In this document: positions 1-9,985 of the stretch, piece after piece
Layout of the letters: every line of letters begins with the position of its first letter
How positions within the stretch are numbered: the first letter of the stretch is position 1
Source of the DNA: an uncultured Alphaproteobacteria bacterium
Lineage (GTDB): Bacteria; Pseudomonadota; Alphaproteobacteria; GCA-2731375
Length of the DNA stretch: 64,000 nt
Reading direction: 5' to 3'
Assembly (NCBI GenBank): GCA_951812805.1
Contig: CATOSZ010000009.1
Location: forward strand, 1 to 64,000
Notes under the pieces: model-generated
Told to the model about the DNA's origin: nothing
Databases searched by the model: none
What the model saw: only the letters and a program-made list of their open reading frames with translations
Position numbers and translations under genes: made by a program

Positions 1-951
1 GGCGCCCGCCACGCCAACCGCAACGGGGTGACGAGCGGGATCGGCAACGACGCCTTCGCTTGGTTCGCCACGACGTTTTCCAAGAGCCGCTTGAACTTCC
101 TGGAACGGCTGCGGGCCGGCCACGCGGACTATGTGCTCAATGCCGCCGCCTTCGCCTACATGGCCGAGCGCGACCTGGCCGCATCGGTGATCGCCCGTCT
201 GGCCGAGGGCTGCCCGCGGCGCTTCACCAACGAAGATGCCTGGCTGGCCCACCTGGGGCGGCTCGCCATCACCGGGCACGGGGACGGGCGCGGGGCCGCG
301 CGGACCGCCACCGAGGGGGCGCTGTGGGGCGCCATCGCCGCGCACGGCCTGCTCAGGGGCACGGCCGCGGGCGCCTGCGTCGTCCTGAGTGACGATGCTG
401 GCCAGTTCAACGTCGGCCGCCACGCGCTCTGCTGGGTCCATGCGGAGCGCTTGATCCACAAGCTGATGACCTTCTCCCGGAGCCAGCGGCGCGAGAAGGA
501 ACACATCCAGGCACGGCTCTGGCAACTCTACGCCGATCTCAAAGCCTATCGCGAAAGGCCGGCGCCAGGACGGCGGGCCCACCTGGCATGCCGCTTCGAT
601 GCGCTCTTCGCGACCAAGACCGGATTCCTCCGCCTCGACCGGCTCCTGGCTCGCCTGCATGCCAACCGCGACGAACTGCTCGTCGTCCTCGACCGCCCGG
701 AGGTCCCGCTCAACACCAACGGCGCGGAACGCGACATCCGCGCCATGGTCACAAGGCGAAAATTCTCCGGCGGCACACGCTCCGAGGACGGCAAGCAGGC
801 CCGAGACACATTCCTCGGCCTCTACAAGACCTGCCAGAAACTTGGCCTCTCCTTCTGGGATTATCTCGGCGACCGCCTCAAGGTCCCCGGCGCCCCACCC
901 GTGCCCCCACTGCCGATCCTCGTCAGACAACGCTGCATCGAAATGGCTTGA
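1..951 (+). CDS. IS66-family transposase, C-terminal part
   Basis: Open from the first base and ending at 951. The translation equals residues about 217-532 of the complete 532-residue IS66 transposase at 29239-30837, so it holds most of the DDE catalytic domain and the C-terminal segment. IS66 transposases carry out DNA cut-and-paste with 8-bp target duplications. Only the N-terminal coiled-coil and DNA-binding part is missing, and only because the window begins inside the gene; whether the gene is intact cannot be said. Confidence 0.92.
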   Translation, partial: GARHANRNGVTSGIGNDAFAWFATTFSKSRLNFLERLRAGHADYVLNAAAFAYMAERDLAASVIARLAEGCPRRFTNEDAWLAHLGRLAITGHGDGRGAARTATEGALWGAIAAHGLLRGTAAGACVVLSDDAGQFNVGRHALCWVHAERLIHKLMTFSRSQRREKEHIQARLWQLYADLKAYRERPAPGRRAHLACRFDALFATKTGFLRLDRLLARLHANRDELLVVLDRPEVPLNTNGAERDIRAMVTRRKFSGGTRSEDGKQARDTFLGLYKTCQKLGLSFWDYLGDRLKVPGAPPVPPLPILVRQRCIEMA

Positions 952-976
952 CCGCCCGGGGTTTTGCCCCTGTTAC
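1..976 (+). mobile_element. IS66-family element, 3' part (cut by window edge)
   Basis: The right-hand part of an IS66-family insertion sequence whose left end lies outside the window. Its right terminus (TTTTGCCCCTGTTAC, ending at 976) is the reverse complement of one end of the complete copy at 29214-30984, and the encoded protein matches that copy. The target duplication cannot be tested because the other end is missing. It directly abuts the direct-repeat array that starts at 977. Confidence 0.9.
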
Positions 977-1216
977 CAATGTACGGCAATACACAAAAAG
1001 TGTACGGAAAATACGGACTTTGTACACAATTGTTGTACAGAAAAACCGGATTTGTACACAAACAATGTACGCCGTACACAAATAATGCCGACTCTAGAGC
1101 CACGGAACACATACGATGTACGCCGCAACACAAATGATGTACGGCGATACACAAAAAGTGTACGCCCTAAACCGACCCGGGACACAAACTATGTACGCCG
1201 TACACAAACAATGCCG
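977..1216 (+). repeat. Array of about ten 20-21 bp direct repeats (iteron-like or oriT-like)
   Basis: About ten same-orientation copies of a degenerate motif, roughly ACACAAAnnATGTACGCCG. Units are recognisable near 977-988, 990-1007, 1021-1040, 1053-1074, 1074-1090, 1106-1125, 1126-1146, 1147-1166, 1179-1200 and 1201-1216. Several abut head to tail and others are spaced by 10-20 bp. The unit at 1021-1040 is nearly palindromic (TGTACACAATTGTTGTACA). The array lies between the IS66 end and the relaxase start at 1277. Such arrays are typical of initiator-bound origins, oriT accessory-protein sites or transposase-bound transposon ends. Function is inferred; the repeats are seen directly. Minus-strand ORFs over it are low-complexity artefacts. 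Confidence 0.8.
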
Positions 1217-1276
1217 GCCCTCACGTGACCTGACACAACCTGTGTCTCGGTCAAAGATCGGTCCAGGACAGCCGCG

Positions 1277-4200
1277 ATGAACTCCATCGGCCAGATGGCG
1301 AGCGCCGCCTACTACCTTCAGAGCCAGGCCTCCCACCGTTCCCCCGCCGAGTATTACATCGCCGGCAAGGAGCCGAACGGCGCCTGGGTCAATCCCACCG
1401 GGATGTTCGACCTCCCCGACGGCGGCGCCATCGACCCCCGCGACTTCGAGCGCCTGCACGCCGGCTTCTCGCCCGATGGGCTCACGTCGCTTACCCGTAA
1501 CGCCGGCTCGCCGGACCGCTCCCCCGGCTTCGACATGACCTTCTCCGCCGACAAGTCCATCTCCGCGCTCTGGGCCCTCTCCCCGCCCGAGACCCGCGAG
1601 ACGATCGAGGCGCTCGCCGTCGAGGCGGCACGGGTCGCCCTGCAAGAGACCGTGCTGCGGCACTGCGCCACGACGCGGCTGCGAGTCAACGGTGAAATCG
1701 AGATCCACGCCGCCGACCTCATGGGCGCCACCTTCCTGCACCGCACCAGTCGCGAGAACGATCCCCAGCTGCATGTCCATTGCCCGATCTTCAACATCGC
1801 CCGCACCCATTCCGACGGCAGGTTCCGCGCCCACCACCAGTATCCCGTCTATGCCTGGGGCAAGGCCGCCGGCGCGCTCTTTCGGGCGCATCTGGCGCAT
1901 GGCCTGCAACGCGAACTCGGCGTCGCCATGGAGCGCCACGACGAGGGCGGGCGCTTCACCCGGGTCAAGGTGGGCGAGGAGATCGCCGAGCACTGGAACA
2001 GCCTGCTTGCGCACTGGTCCAAGCGGCGGCGCCAGATCGTGGCGCTGGCCGGCGAGCTCGGCATCGCCGCCACCGGCGATGCGCGGGGCATGCAGCGGGC
2101 GACCTTGATCACGCGCGCCCGCAAACACCATGGCGTCACCACCGGGGACGACTGCCAGCGCTGGCGCGAGGAGGCACAATTCCTCGGGGTGACGGTGGAA
2201 GCGCTCCAGGCGGCCCAAACGGCGGTGACGCCGGAGCCGGAGGCGGCGGGGGACGAAGCGCGGCTGCGCGCGCTCGCCGCCGAGCTCGAGGCCCTGCCGG
2301 GGGAATTGACGCGCCAGGAGGCGGTGTTCCGTCTGCCCGACCTGGTCGAGGCCGTCGCCATCGCCAGCGCCACCACCGGCTCGCCCGCGGCGATCTCCAC
2401 CGCCGTGCAGCGGCTGCTCCGTGATTCCCGCGTGGTGGCGCTCGAAAAGCCCCAGACCAGCGCCGAGGCCCGCGCCGGCATGGCCCATACCCGGCGCTAC
2501 TCGACACGGAGCACGCTGGAGATGGAACGGGCCGTCCGCGACACCGCCGCACGGTTGGCCCGGGACAGCACCGGCGGAGTCGGGCAAGCCGCCATCGAGG
2601 CCAAGCTCGCCCGGCTCGGCGAACAGGGCTATCCCTTGAGCGGGGAACAGAGCCGCGCCATCCGTCATCTCGCCGGGGCCGGGCGGATCGCCATCGTCGA
2701 GGGCGCGGCGGGGAGTGGCAAGACCACCACGCTGCGCCCGCTCGCCGACCTGCACCGCGAACAGGGCCGCACCATCCTCCCCGCCGCGATTGCCTGGCGC
2801 ACCGCCGTGGCGCTCGGCGACGATCTCGGCGCCCGGCCCTTCGCGGTCGACAAGATGTTGAAGCTGGCGGCGCGGGGCGCGCTTACCGTCGACGCCGATA
2901 CCGTCATCGTGCTGGACGAGGCGGGGCTCCTGTCGACCCGGCAGATGCATCACGTCCTGCGCCTCGCCGAGGCCACCGGCGCCGCCCTGGTGCTGGCCGG
3001 CGACACCCAACAGCAGCAGCCCGTGGAGGCCGGGCCGGGGCTGCGCCTGGCGCGCGAGGCCGTCGGCTCGGTGCGGGTCGACAAGATCCGCCGCCAGAAG
3101 GCCGATATCGAGGATGTTCTGGTCCAGGGGCACGGGCTAAACGTCGAGACCGCCCGCCTGCGCGCCGCCATGATGCCGACGGCCGAGGCGGCGGCAACCA
3201 TCGCCGCCTGGGAGGCGCGGGACGACAAGCCCGAGATCACGCCGTGGCAGGTCGCCGTTTCCGAAGCCTTCCGTGACGGCGCGGCGGAAACGGCGATCGA
3301 GGCATTGCACGCGCGCGGGCGCTTCCATCTCGGCCACGACGAGACCGCCACCCTGGAACGGCTGGTCGCCGACTGGGCGGGGCATGTGGCGCGCCATCCC
3401 GGGGCCGCCACCGTGGTGCTGGCCCGCAGCCATGCCGAGCGCCGCGCCCCCTCGGCCCTGATGCGCGAGCGGCTGCTCGGGCCGGACCGCGCGCCGGGCG
3501 TCGTCGTCGAGGTCGCGGGCGGTGCTGGGGGCAGCGCACGGGGCGGGACCGGGGGCGGCACACGGGACAACACGGCGGTGTTGGAGATCGCGCCGGGGGA
3601 CCGGCTGCGGATCGGCGCGACACAGTGGGACAAACAGCTCTTCAACGGCACCGTCGTCATCGTCGATACCGTGCGCGCCGTGCCGCAAGCGGGCGGCGGC
3701 CGCCCCGCCGCCTTTATCGAGGGGCATCTGGAGAACGGCCGCAAGGTCGCCTTCCGCCACGACGAGATCCGCGACTACCGGGGCCAGGTCCGGCTCGATC
3801 ACGGCTATGCGCTGACCATCGCCGCGGCCCAGGGCTTGACCGTGGACCGGGCCTTCCTGCTGGCCGACGCGGCGCCGGCGCGCGAGACGATCTATCCCGC
3901 CGCCACCCGTCACCGCGAACGCCTGGACATCTACGTCAACCGCCAGCCGCTCAATCAGCGCATTCTCGAGGACCGGGCCGAGGATGCCCGCGACCAACCG
4001 GTCAGCGCGGCCGAGGTCCGCGCCCATCTGGCCCGGCTCTGGTCGCGCGGCGGCGAGAAGGAGGCCGCCTCGGACCATCTCTCGGAAGCGCAACGCGACC
4101 TCTTCGTGGAACCCCCTGCGGGGGAGAGGCGCCCCGGCGACGAGGCCGGACCCCGGCCCCGGCCCCAGACCGCGGAGGGCAACGTCGTCGCCCGGCTCGA

Positions 4201-5752
4201 CCGGCAGGTCCGCCAGCGCGCCGTGCTCTGGCGCCATGGCGCGGCGGCCGGCCGGCTCGACGGCGAGCTCGCCTCGCTCGCCGCCGGCTACGAACGCTAC
4301 CGGGCGCGCCGGGCGGGGGAGGGCGACGACATCGTGCGGGAACCGGGCTTCGGCGCGCTGCTGGCGCGCCACCGGCGCCTGCTCGGCGAACTCGCGCCGT
4401 TCCGCGAGGGCGGGCGCGACTTCGCCGCGCTGCGCGCCGCCTGGCCCCGGTTGGCGCCCCAGGCGCTGCGGGCGTTCGAGTTGCAATACGAACGGGCGGC
4501 GGGCTTCCGTGACGACGTCATCGAAGCGGCCACCACCGAGGCCGCCACGCGGGCAATGGATAGCGAGACCAGGAGGCACGAGATGACGCAAGAACCAGGG
4601 AATACCGGGCGGACGGCAGCGGACGACGAACGGCGCCAGGAGATCGGCGGGGAACCCGGGATCGACCCCGGGGCGCCACCGGAGCCGATGGGTGAGCCGG
4701 CCATTTCGCCGGAGACCCGCCAGCGCCTTCAGGAGACCCAGCGCGCCGTCAGGGCCCACGTCCAGGCGGCGACGGCCGCGGGCCTCTCCCCTTACGTCTA
4801 TCCGGGCCACGAGGCCGTGATCGCCCGCTACGAGGCTCTCCTGGCGCTCGCCGACCTGCCCGATGCCCTTCGCCCGCGAATCGAAACCGTGCTGCAAGGC
4901 TACCGGGACGGCCGCCCGATATCGGGCCCGGACCCGGAGGCGCCCCGGAACGAGGTGCCGGCGCCCGCCGCGCCGCCCGTCGAGCCGGCCCCCGTCGAGC
5001 CGCCCGGGCCCTCGGCGGAAGAGCGCTACGCCGCCCTGGCGGGCGAGTGGAACGCGCTTCTGGAAGCCGCGGAGCGCGAGGAACGGCATATCTTCGAGAC
5101 GAACGGCCACGTGCCGCTGCTCGCGCGGGTGCGCGACCTCGTCGACCAGCCCGGTCTCACCGCCGCCCACCGCGAGACCCTCCAGGGCCTCCTCGCCGCC
5201 GCCGGGCGTGATCGTGATGCCGCTGCCCAGGTCGGCCAAATGCCGGCTCGCACCGCCCATTTGACCGAACGCTTCCAGATGCTCGAAGCCCAAGCCCGTC
5301 AGGCCGGGCACTATCTCCCCGCCACCGCCGGCTATGCCGCGTGGAAACGCCAGGCCCTGGATCTGATCCGCGATGTCCACGCCGCGCTCGCCGATCCCGA
5401 CGCGGCCCGCCACATCGCCCGCCACGACACAGGGGCTCCCGGGCAAGATCTCCGTCCCAGGCTTCTGCCTCTCCTGCTCGCCGTCGCCAACAGCGATCCC
5501 CACGATCCCTGGAACCGGGCGATGGGGAATATGATGAACACCTACGCCCTCGAACAGGGCTTCGCCAAAGGCCCCGACACGCTACGGAACCACTACCGCC
5601 TGTTCGACGTCCATCTCGACAGCCTCGTCGAGCACCATGGCCCGCGCGCCGATCATCCCCATGTCGACGACCGCCAGGCCGCACTCGCCCATATCGACGA
5701 CATCGCCGCCGGCCTGGAAGCCCACCGCGCCGCCGGCGAGAAGGGTCGATAG
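1277..5752 (+). CDS. MobF-family conjugative relaxase/helicase (TrwC/TraI type)
   Basis: A 1491-residue protein that should nick one strand at oriT, bind it covalently and unwind the plasmid for conjugative transfer. The N-terminal TrwC relaxase domain has paired tyrosines (Y12-Y13 and Y26-Y27) and the three-histidine metal site (H155 and the pair H166/H168 in DPQLHVHCP). A RecD-like helicase follows, with Walker A GAAGSGKTT at 476-484 and Walker B LDEAG around D547-E548. The long C-terminal part is charged and proline-rich. The ATG lies 60 bp after the repeat array with only a weak ribosome-binding site. The TAG at 5750-5752 is followed by 144 in-frame open codons, so the protein may originally have been longer. 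Large minus-strand ORFs over this gene are GC-rich shadows. Confidence 0.93.
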   Translation: MNSIGQMASAAYYLQSQASHRSPAEYYIAGKEPNGAWVNPTGMFDLPDGGAIDPRDFERLHAGFSPDGLTSLTRNAGSPDRSPGFDMTFSADKSISALWALSPPETRETIEALAVEAARVALQETVLRHCATTRLRVNGEIEIHAADLMGATFLHRTSRENDPQLHVHCPIFNIARTHSDGRFRAHHQYPVYAWGKAAGALFRAHLAHGLQRELGVAMERHDEGGRFTRVKVGEEIAEHWNSLLAHWSKRRRQIVALAGELGIAATGDARGMQRATLITRARKHHGVTTGDDCQRWREEAQFLGVTVEALQAAQTAVTPEPEAAGDEARLRALAAELEALPGELTRQEAVFRLPDLVEAVAIASATTGSPAAISTAVQRLLRDSRVVALEKPQTSAEARAGMAHTRRYSTRSTLEMERAVRDTAARLARDSTGGVGQAAIEAKLARLGEQGYPLSGEQSRAIRHLAGAGRIAIVEGAAGSGKTTTLRPLADLHREQGRTILPAAIAWRTAVALGDDLGARPFAVDKMLKLAARGALTVDADTVIVLDEAGLLSTRQMHHVLRLAEATGAALVLAGDTQQQQPVEAGPGLRLAREAVGSVRVDKIRRQKADIEDVLVQGHGLNVETARLRAAMMPTAEAAATIAAWEARDDKPEITPWQVAVSEAFRDGAAETAIEALHARGRFHLGHDETATLERLVADWAGHVARHPGAATVVLARSHAERRAPSALMRERLLGPDRAPGVVVEVAGGAGGSARGGTGGGTRDNTAVLEIAPGDRLRIGATQWDKQLFNGTVVIVDTVRAVPQAGGGRPAAFIEGHLENGRKVAFRHDEIRDYRGQVRLDHGYALTIAAAQGLTVDRAFLLADAAPARETIYPAATRHRERLDIYVNRQPLNQRILEDRAEDARDQPVSAAEVRAHLARLWSRGGEKEAASDHLSEAQRDLFVEPPAGERRPGDEAGPRPRPQTAEGNVVARLDRQVRQRAVLWRHGAAAGRLDGELASLAAGYERYRARRAGEGDDIVREPGFGALLARHRRLLGELAPFREGGRDFAALRAAWPRLAPQALRAFELQYERAAGFRDDVIEAATTEAATRAMDSETRRHEMTQEPGNTGRTAADDERRQEIGGEPGIDPGAPPEPMGEPAISPETRQRLQETQRAVRAHVQAATAAGLSPYVYPGHEAVIARYEALLALADLPDALRPRIETVLQGYRDGRPISGPDPEAPRNEVPAPAAPPVEPAPVEPPGPSAEERYAALAGEWNALLEAAEREERHIFETNGHVPLLARVRDLVDQPGLTAAHRETLQGLLAAAGRDRDAAAQVGQMPARTAHLTERFQMLEAQARQAGHYLPATAGYAAWKRQALDLIRDVHAALADPDAARHIARHDTGAPGQDLRPRLLPLLLAVANSDPHDPWNRAMGNMMNTYALEQGFAKGPDTLRNHYRLFDVHLDSLVEHHGPRADHPHVDDRQAALAHIDDIAAGLEAHRAAGEKGR

Positions 5753-6187
5753 GCCGCGCGCCAAAGTGGAACCCTGCTTGCCGAACTCCCGCGCTACGGC
5801 GAATGGCGCGACAGTTCCGTCCAGGTTCTGGCGCGGGCCAACCGGATCCTCGAAAGCCATAACATCTACGCCCATCACCTCGACGACGGCCACCGGCCCG
5901 CCACGGACCGGCTGCGGCGCGCCGCCGCGCCCCTCGCCGCCCTGCTACACGCGGCCCAGGGTGAATTAGAAGACCGCCAGGGCCATGTCATGAGCACCAC
6001 CTATTTCGCCACCGATATCCCGAAGACCGCCGCCGGGCTCGACGATCCCGATCCCGCCCGGCGCGGAGAGGCGCGAAACAAACTCGACCGGGACATCGCC
6101 TACGCCGTCGAGCGCCATGGGCCGCGCGAGGAACAGACGCTCCAACACGAACAGGAGATCAGCCGGGGGATGAGCATTGGGATGTAG
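5753..6187 (+). pseudogene. In-frame continuation of the relaxase beyond an amber codon
   Basis: Directly after the TAG at 5750-5752 the same frame stays open for 144 codons to a second TAG at 6185-6187. The translation (for example LLAELPRYGEWRDSSVQVLA and later IAYAVERHGPREEQ) has the same helical, Arg/Ala/His-rich character as the relaxase C-terminus. Its last part resembles a decayed fragment near 12557-12660, showing that this is a recurring coding module. It may be a nonsense-truncated tail, a readthrough extension, or a separate small gene starting at the ATG at 5990 (65 codons). I favour a tail lost by a single nonsense mutation. It accounts for this otherwise gene-free stretch. Confidence 0.55.
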
Positions 6188-6231
6188 AGCGACAGCGCTT
6201 TATCCGCCGAGGGTCCTGCGGTGACCCGTCA

Positions 6232-7360
6232 TCAGAACAATCTGACGAAGCTCAGTTCGCCGTAGGTTCGCTCGTAGTCGTGCAGCTGGGCGTTGGAGGC
6301 GCGATCCTCGCGCACCAGCGACAGCCGCGGGCTGAAGCCCCATAGAGTAAACGCCCGGTGATGGACGCTCAGTCGGAAGACGCGGGTCGTGTCCCTGCGC
6401 GATCGCCCACTCTCGGTGAACGGATACCAATCGCCCTCGTAGCCGGTCCGGCGCAACGCGGCGCTGCCGCCCAATGTGAAGCCCCAGGGCAGCGCCGCCG
6501 TCAGCCCCGCTTGCACCCAATGGCCGTCGTTGCGCTGCCGTCGGCGCTCCGGCCGCTCCCGCCACCAGCCCGCCCGCAGATCCGCCCGCAGCGTCGGCGT
6601 CAGCAGATAACTCCCCCCCAGCGAGACATCCATCACCGGGCCCTCGAGATCGGGGCTCTCGTCGTACTTCCGGTCGAACCAGGAGGCCCGCAGGCTGGCC
6701 GTCATCCGTCGCGTCAGCCGGCGATGGCCCTCGAAGCGCAGGCCGAGGTCGCGATAGTAGGGATCGTCGGCAAGCCAGTTCTGGCGCACCGTCGCCAGCA
6801 GGCTCGCCTCGGTGTCGTCGTCGATCAGCCAGCGTGGCCCCGTATGGGCCTCGAGCGTCATGCGGTCGAATTCACCGCCGCGGTACTCGCGCCGCGATAC
6901 GTCCGCTCCGGCACGCCAGCGCCAGCGGTCGTTCAGCGGATACTGGTATTCGCCCCCGGCCCACACCAAGACGCCGATACCCGACTTCGGCGCCGTCTCG
7001 TAGGTAAACGGCAGACGACCGTAGGCCGTGTCGATCCAGATCGTCCGATTGTCCGATGCCGCCGAGACGTTACTGTCCGGCGCCAGCGCGAAGCCGAGAT
7101 TGAGGCTCCAGCGCTTGCGTGCGCGGATCTCCGCCAGAAGGCGATTGACGTTGTGAACCACCGCCGCCGGTGGCTTGCCTGCCAGCACGCGCTCGAAATG
7201 CTCTTTCGCGGGATCGTCCTCGCCCTTCAGGAAGAAGGCGCGGGCCAGCTCCAGGCGCACCCGCACCAGGGCCGGACGACGCACCAGAAGCGCCCGGAAG
7301 GCCGCGATCGCCTCGGCCAGCAGCGCCTCGCACTTCGCCTCCGCCAAATCCGGTCCTTGC
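6232..7360 (-). pseudogene. Slam (DUF560) outer-membrane protein, C-terminal part, split by IS21
   Basis: This is the 3' part of a Slam-type gene (surface lipoprotein assembly modulator), whose products move surface lipoproteins across the outer membrane. It encodes the end of the TPR region (LLVRRPALVRVRLELARAFF) and a C-terminal barrel of about 270 residues with alternating aromatic strands ending in a terminal Phe (LSFVRLF). Removing the IS21 and one copy of its 6-bp target duplication rejoins it in frame with the signal peptide and TPR segment at 9986-10227 (junction AAQG-PDLAEAK), giving about 454 residues, close to family length. As it stands it has no signal peptide and is probably inactive. 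The partner lipoprotein is encoded at 10383-11429. Confidence 0.85.
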
Positions 7361-7465
7361 TGCGGATTTCGGTAGTTCCGGACGGCGGTTTCAGTAAGTC
7401 CTGGCCACCGATTTCATAAAGTCCCGGCCGGTTCCGGGAGTTTGGCTTCGGGTGCCTTGTTGCCG

Positions 7466-8242
7466 TCAGTCGGGATTGTTTTCCGTTGTGGTTGGCTGGG
7501 TCAAGTCGGTCGTCGATTTCTTCTTTCGCATGCTGTCGCCTTTCAAGCCGATGCGGTGGGCGTTGTGGATGACGCGGTCGAGGATGGCGTCGGCGATGGT
7601 GGCCTCGCCGATCAGGTCGTGCCAGGCGGTCACGGGGATCTGCGCGGTGATGAGGGTTGAGCGTCGGTGGTATCGTTCCTCGCAGATTTCCAGGAGATCG
7701 AGGCGCTGGCGGTCGGTCAGGCCATGGGTTCCCCAGTCGTCGAGGACGAGCAGCTGGACCCGGGCGAGGCGGTCGATCAGGCGGGGCAGCCGGCCGTCGA
7801 GGCGGGCCATGGCGAGGTCCTCGAAGAGCCTGGGCATGCGGACGTAGAGGACGGAATGATCGAGCCTGGCGGCCTGATGGGCGATGGCACAGGCGAGCCA
7901 TGTCTTGCCGGTTCCGGTCTGGCCGGTGACGATGAGGTTCTCGTGTGCCTTGAGCCAGACGCCCTGGGCGAGAGAGAGGACGGCGCGGCGGTCGAGGCCT
8001 CGTTCGGCGGCGAAGTCGATGTCCTCGATGCAGGCCTCGGGGAAGCGTAGCCTGGCCTGTCTGAGGCGGTTGGCGAGGCGCTTGTCGGCGCGGGTGGCGG
8101 CCTCGCGGTCGAGCATGAGGGCGAGCCAGTCCTCGCGGTTCAATTCCGATGATTGGCCTCGCTCGGCCATGTCGCGGTAAGCCTCTGCCATGCCCTTGAA
8201 GCCGAGGGCCTGCATCTGGTCGAGGGTCGGGTGTGTCAGCAT
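7466..8242 (-). CDS. istB: IS21 helper ATPase IstB
   Basis: 258-residue AAA+ ATPase that helps the IstA transposase choose targets and activates strand transfer. The P-loop GQTGTGKTW and the Walker B-like LLVLDDWG are visible. The start is the ATG at 8242, preceded by AGGAGAAG, rather than a longer open frame that runs back through istA. It lies 17 bp downstream of istA in the usual istA-istB order and is identical in translation to 36376-37152. Confidence 0.95.
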   Translation of the reverse strand: MLTHPTLDQMQALGFKGMAEAYRDMAERGQSSELNREDWLALMLDREAATRADKRLANRLRQARLRFPEACIEDIDFAAERGLDRRAVLSLAQGVWLKAHENLIVTGQTGTGKTWLACAIAHQAARLDHSVLYVRMPRLFEDLAMARLDGRLPRLIDRLARVQLLVLDDWGTHGLTDRQRLDLLEICEERYHRRSTLITAQIPVTAWHDLIGEATIADAILDRVIHNAHRIGLKGDSMRKKKSTTDLTQPTTTENNPD

Positions 8243-8259
8243 GAGGTGTCTTCTCCTGG

Positions 8260-9813
8260 TTATCGGTAGTAGCCGGGGCCGCGGATGTTGGTGTGTGGCG
8301 GCAGCGGCAGAAGCGGTTCGCGCTCGGGGCGTGTGCGATCGAGGCCGGACTTGAGGATGGCGGCGAGCGATGAGTAGCTGGTCGTGTTGATGGTGAGCGC
8401 GCGTGCGCAGGCGGCCTCGACGCGTTCCGGTTCGTATCGGCGGGCGAGCGACAAGACGCCCATGGCGCTGCGATAGCCTTGCTCGGGATGGGGCCGATCG
8501 CGGATCATCCGCTCGACCAGGAGGGCGGCGTTGGGGCCGATGCGGCTGGCCTGGTCGATCAGGCTTTGTGGCGTTCGCTCGGCATAGCGCTGGTGCGCCT
8601 TGGGCATGTGGGCCGGGATCGTGGCATGGCCGCCATGCGGTGAGCGGCGGAGATGGCTGGCGACGCGCTTGTGGTTGTGGAAGATCTCGACCGTGCGGTG
8701 AGTGAGCCGGACTTGGACCTTGCGGCCGATCAGGCCGTGCGGCACGGAGTAGAAGCTGCGCTCGACGTCGACGTGATAGTCGGAATGGACCTTGGCGGTC
8801 TTCCATTCGGCATATTCGAAGGGCGTCGTCGGCAGGGGTGCCAGGGCCTCGCGCTCGATGGCCTCGAACATCTGGCGCCGGCTCTTTCCAAGGTTGCGCA
8901 TGGGCCGCTCGTTGAGCTCCTCGAGGAGGTCGCGGATCGCCCGGTTGAGCTGGTCGAGGGAGAAGAAGCGCGTATTGCGCAGTCTTGCCAGGATCCAGCG
9001 CTCGACGACCTGGACGGCGACTTCGACCTTGGCCTTGTCGCGCGGCTTGCGGACCCGGGTCGGCAGGACGGTGGTGTCGTAGTGCTCGGCGAGCGCGGCG
9101 AAGGTCGGGTTGAGGGTCGGCTCGAACCAGAGCGGCTTGGCGACGCCGGCCTTGAGGTTATCGCAGACGATGCTCTTGGGCACGCCGCCGAAGTAGGCGA
9201 GCGCCCGGCATTGTCCGGCGACCCAGTCGGGCAGGCGCTGGGTCAGGCTGGCGGTGGCGAAGGTGAGCGAGGAAGCGCCCAGCACGGCGACGAAGATCTG
9301 CGCGTCGTGCACCTCGCCGGTCTCGGGGTCGACGATGTCCACCGTCTGGCCGGCATAATCGGTCTGCATGACCGCACCGGCCTCGTGGCGGTTGCGCCAG
9401 GTGGCGCCGGTGCGCCGCTTGAACGCCGTGAAGGCTTCGCAGAACCAGGTGTAGCCGTAGCCATCGGGATGTGAGGCGCGGTATTCCTGCCAGAGCAGGG
9501 TCAGCGTCACCCCCTTGCGCTTCAGCTCGGCCGCGACCGTCGGCCAGTGCGGCTCGCACCTGTCGCGCGGGGGCCGGCCCATGCGGCGGAACAGCGTCTC
9601 TTGCAGGACCGCGTCGTCCTCGTATTCCGCCGGCAGCGGCCAGGCGGTAAGGCCGACCTCGCGGGCCCGCAGCAAATAGGTCGACACTGTCGTCTTGGAG
9701 ACCTTCAGCCGTTCCGCCACCTCTCGCGCCGAGAGGCCTTGGTCATGCGTCAGCCGCAGGATCGTTCGTGCATCTCTCACCGTCGTTCGTCTCGTCTGCT
9801 TCCGTCTGGGCAT
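8260..9813 (-). CDS. istA: IS21 transposase IstA
   Basis: 517-residue DDE transposase of the IS21 family. An N-terminal helix-turn-helix ([20 protein letters not shown]) is followed by the RNase H-like integrase core ([13 protein letters not shown] ... [11 protein letters not shown] ... [12 protein letters not shown]) and a C-terminal beta domain. The ATG at 9813 has a strong GGGAGGGG upstream; a TTG 15 bases earlier is in frame but less likely. Same protein as 34805-36358. Confidence 0.95.
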   Translation of the reverse strand: MPRRKQTRRTTVRDARTILRLTHDQGLSAREVAERLKVSKTTVSTYLLRAREVGLTAWPLPAEYEDDAVLQETLFRRMGRPPRDRCEPHWPTVAAELKRKGVTLTLLWQEYRASHPDGYGYTWFCEAFTAFKRRTGATWRNRHEAGAVMQTDYAGQTVDIVDPETGEVHDAQIFVAVLGASSLTFATASLTQRLPDWVAGQCRALAYFGGVPKSIVCDNLKAGVAKPLWFEPTLNPTFAALAEHYDTTVLPTRVRKPRDKAKVEVAVQVVERWILARLRNTRFFSLDQLNRAIRDLLEELNERPMRNLGKSRRQMFEAIEREALAPLPTTPFEYAEWKTAKVHSDYHVDVERSFYSVPHGLIGRKVQVRLTHRTVEIFHNHKRVASHLRRSPHGGHATIPAHMPKAHQRYAERTPQSLIDQASRIGPNAALLVERMIRDRPHPEQGYRSAMGVLSLARRYEPERVEAACARALTINTTSYSSLAAILKSGLDRTRPEREPLLPLPPHTNIRGPGYYR

Positions 9814-9985
9814 GTCCCCTCCCGGCAAAAGCCAAGAGGTAGACGCCGAGACGGCGCACCCGAAAGCTGAACTCAGATCGCCCCGTGATGCTGTCCGGGA
9901 CTTTCCGGAATCACTGGCCGCGACTTACTGAAATCTCTGGCCAGGACTTTCCGTAATCGGTGTCCGGGACTTTCCGAAACGCGCA

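Larger units (their letters stand above)
7361..9985 (-). mobile_element. IS21-family element, copy 1 (2625 bp)
   Basis: Complete IS21-family element with ends TGCGCGTTTCGG and TGCGGATTTCGG (inverted, TG...CA type). Both ends carry repeated GGAAAGTCCCGGAC-like subterminal motifs, as is usual for this family. It encodes istA and istB on the minus strand. The 6-bp direct repeat CCTTGC at 7355-7360 and 9986-9991 is its target duplication, proving transposition into the Slam gene. Length and sequence match copy 2 at 34633-37257. Confidence 0.95.

Noticed and set aside
973..1185. Minus-strand ORFs with repeating peptide VYGVHCLC / VRRTLFVY over the repeat array
   Set aside because: The periodic peptide is only the translation of the direct repeats; no ribosome-binding site and no protein-like composition.
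977..1216. CRISPR array
   Set aside because: Units are degenerate, often abutting, and lack unique spacers of constant length.
1094..5503. Very long minus-strand ORFs (679 and 788 codons) opposite the relaxase
   Set aside because: Shadow frames of a GC-rich gene; low-complexity Gly/Ala/Arg/Pro composition and no domains, while the plus-strand relaxase has clear motifs.
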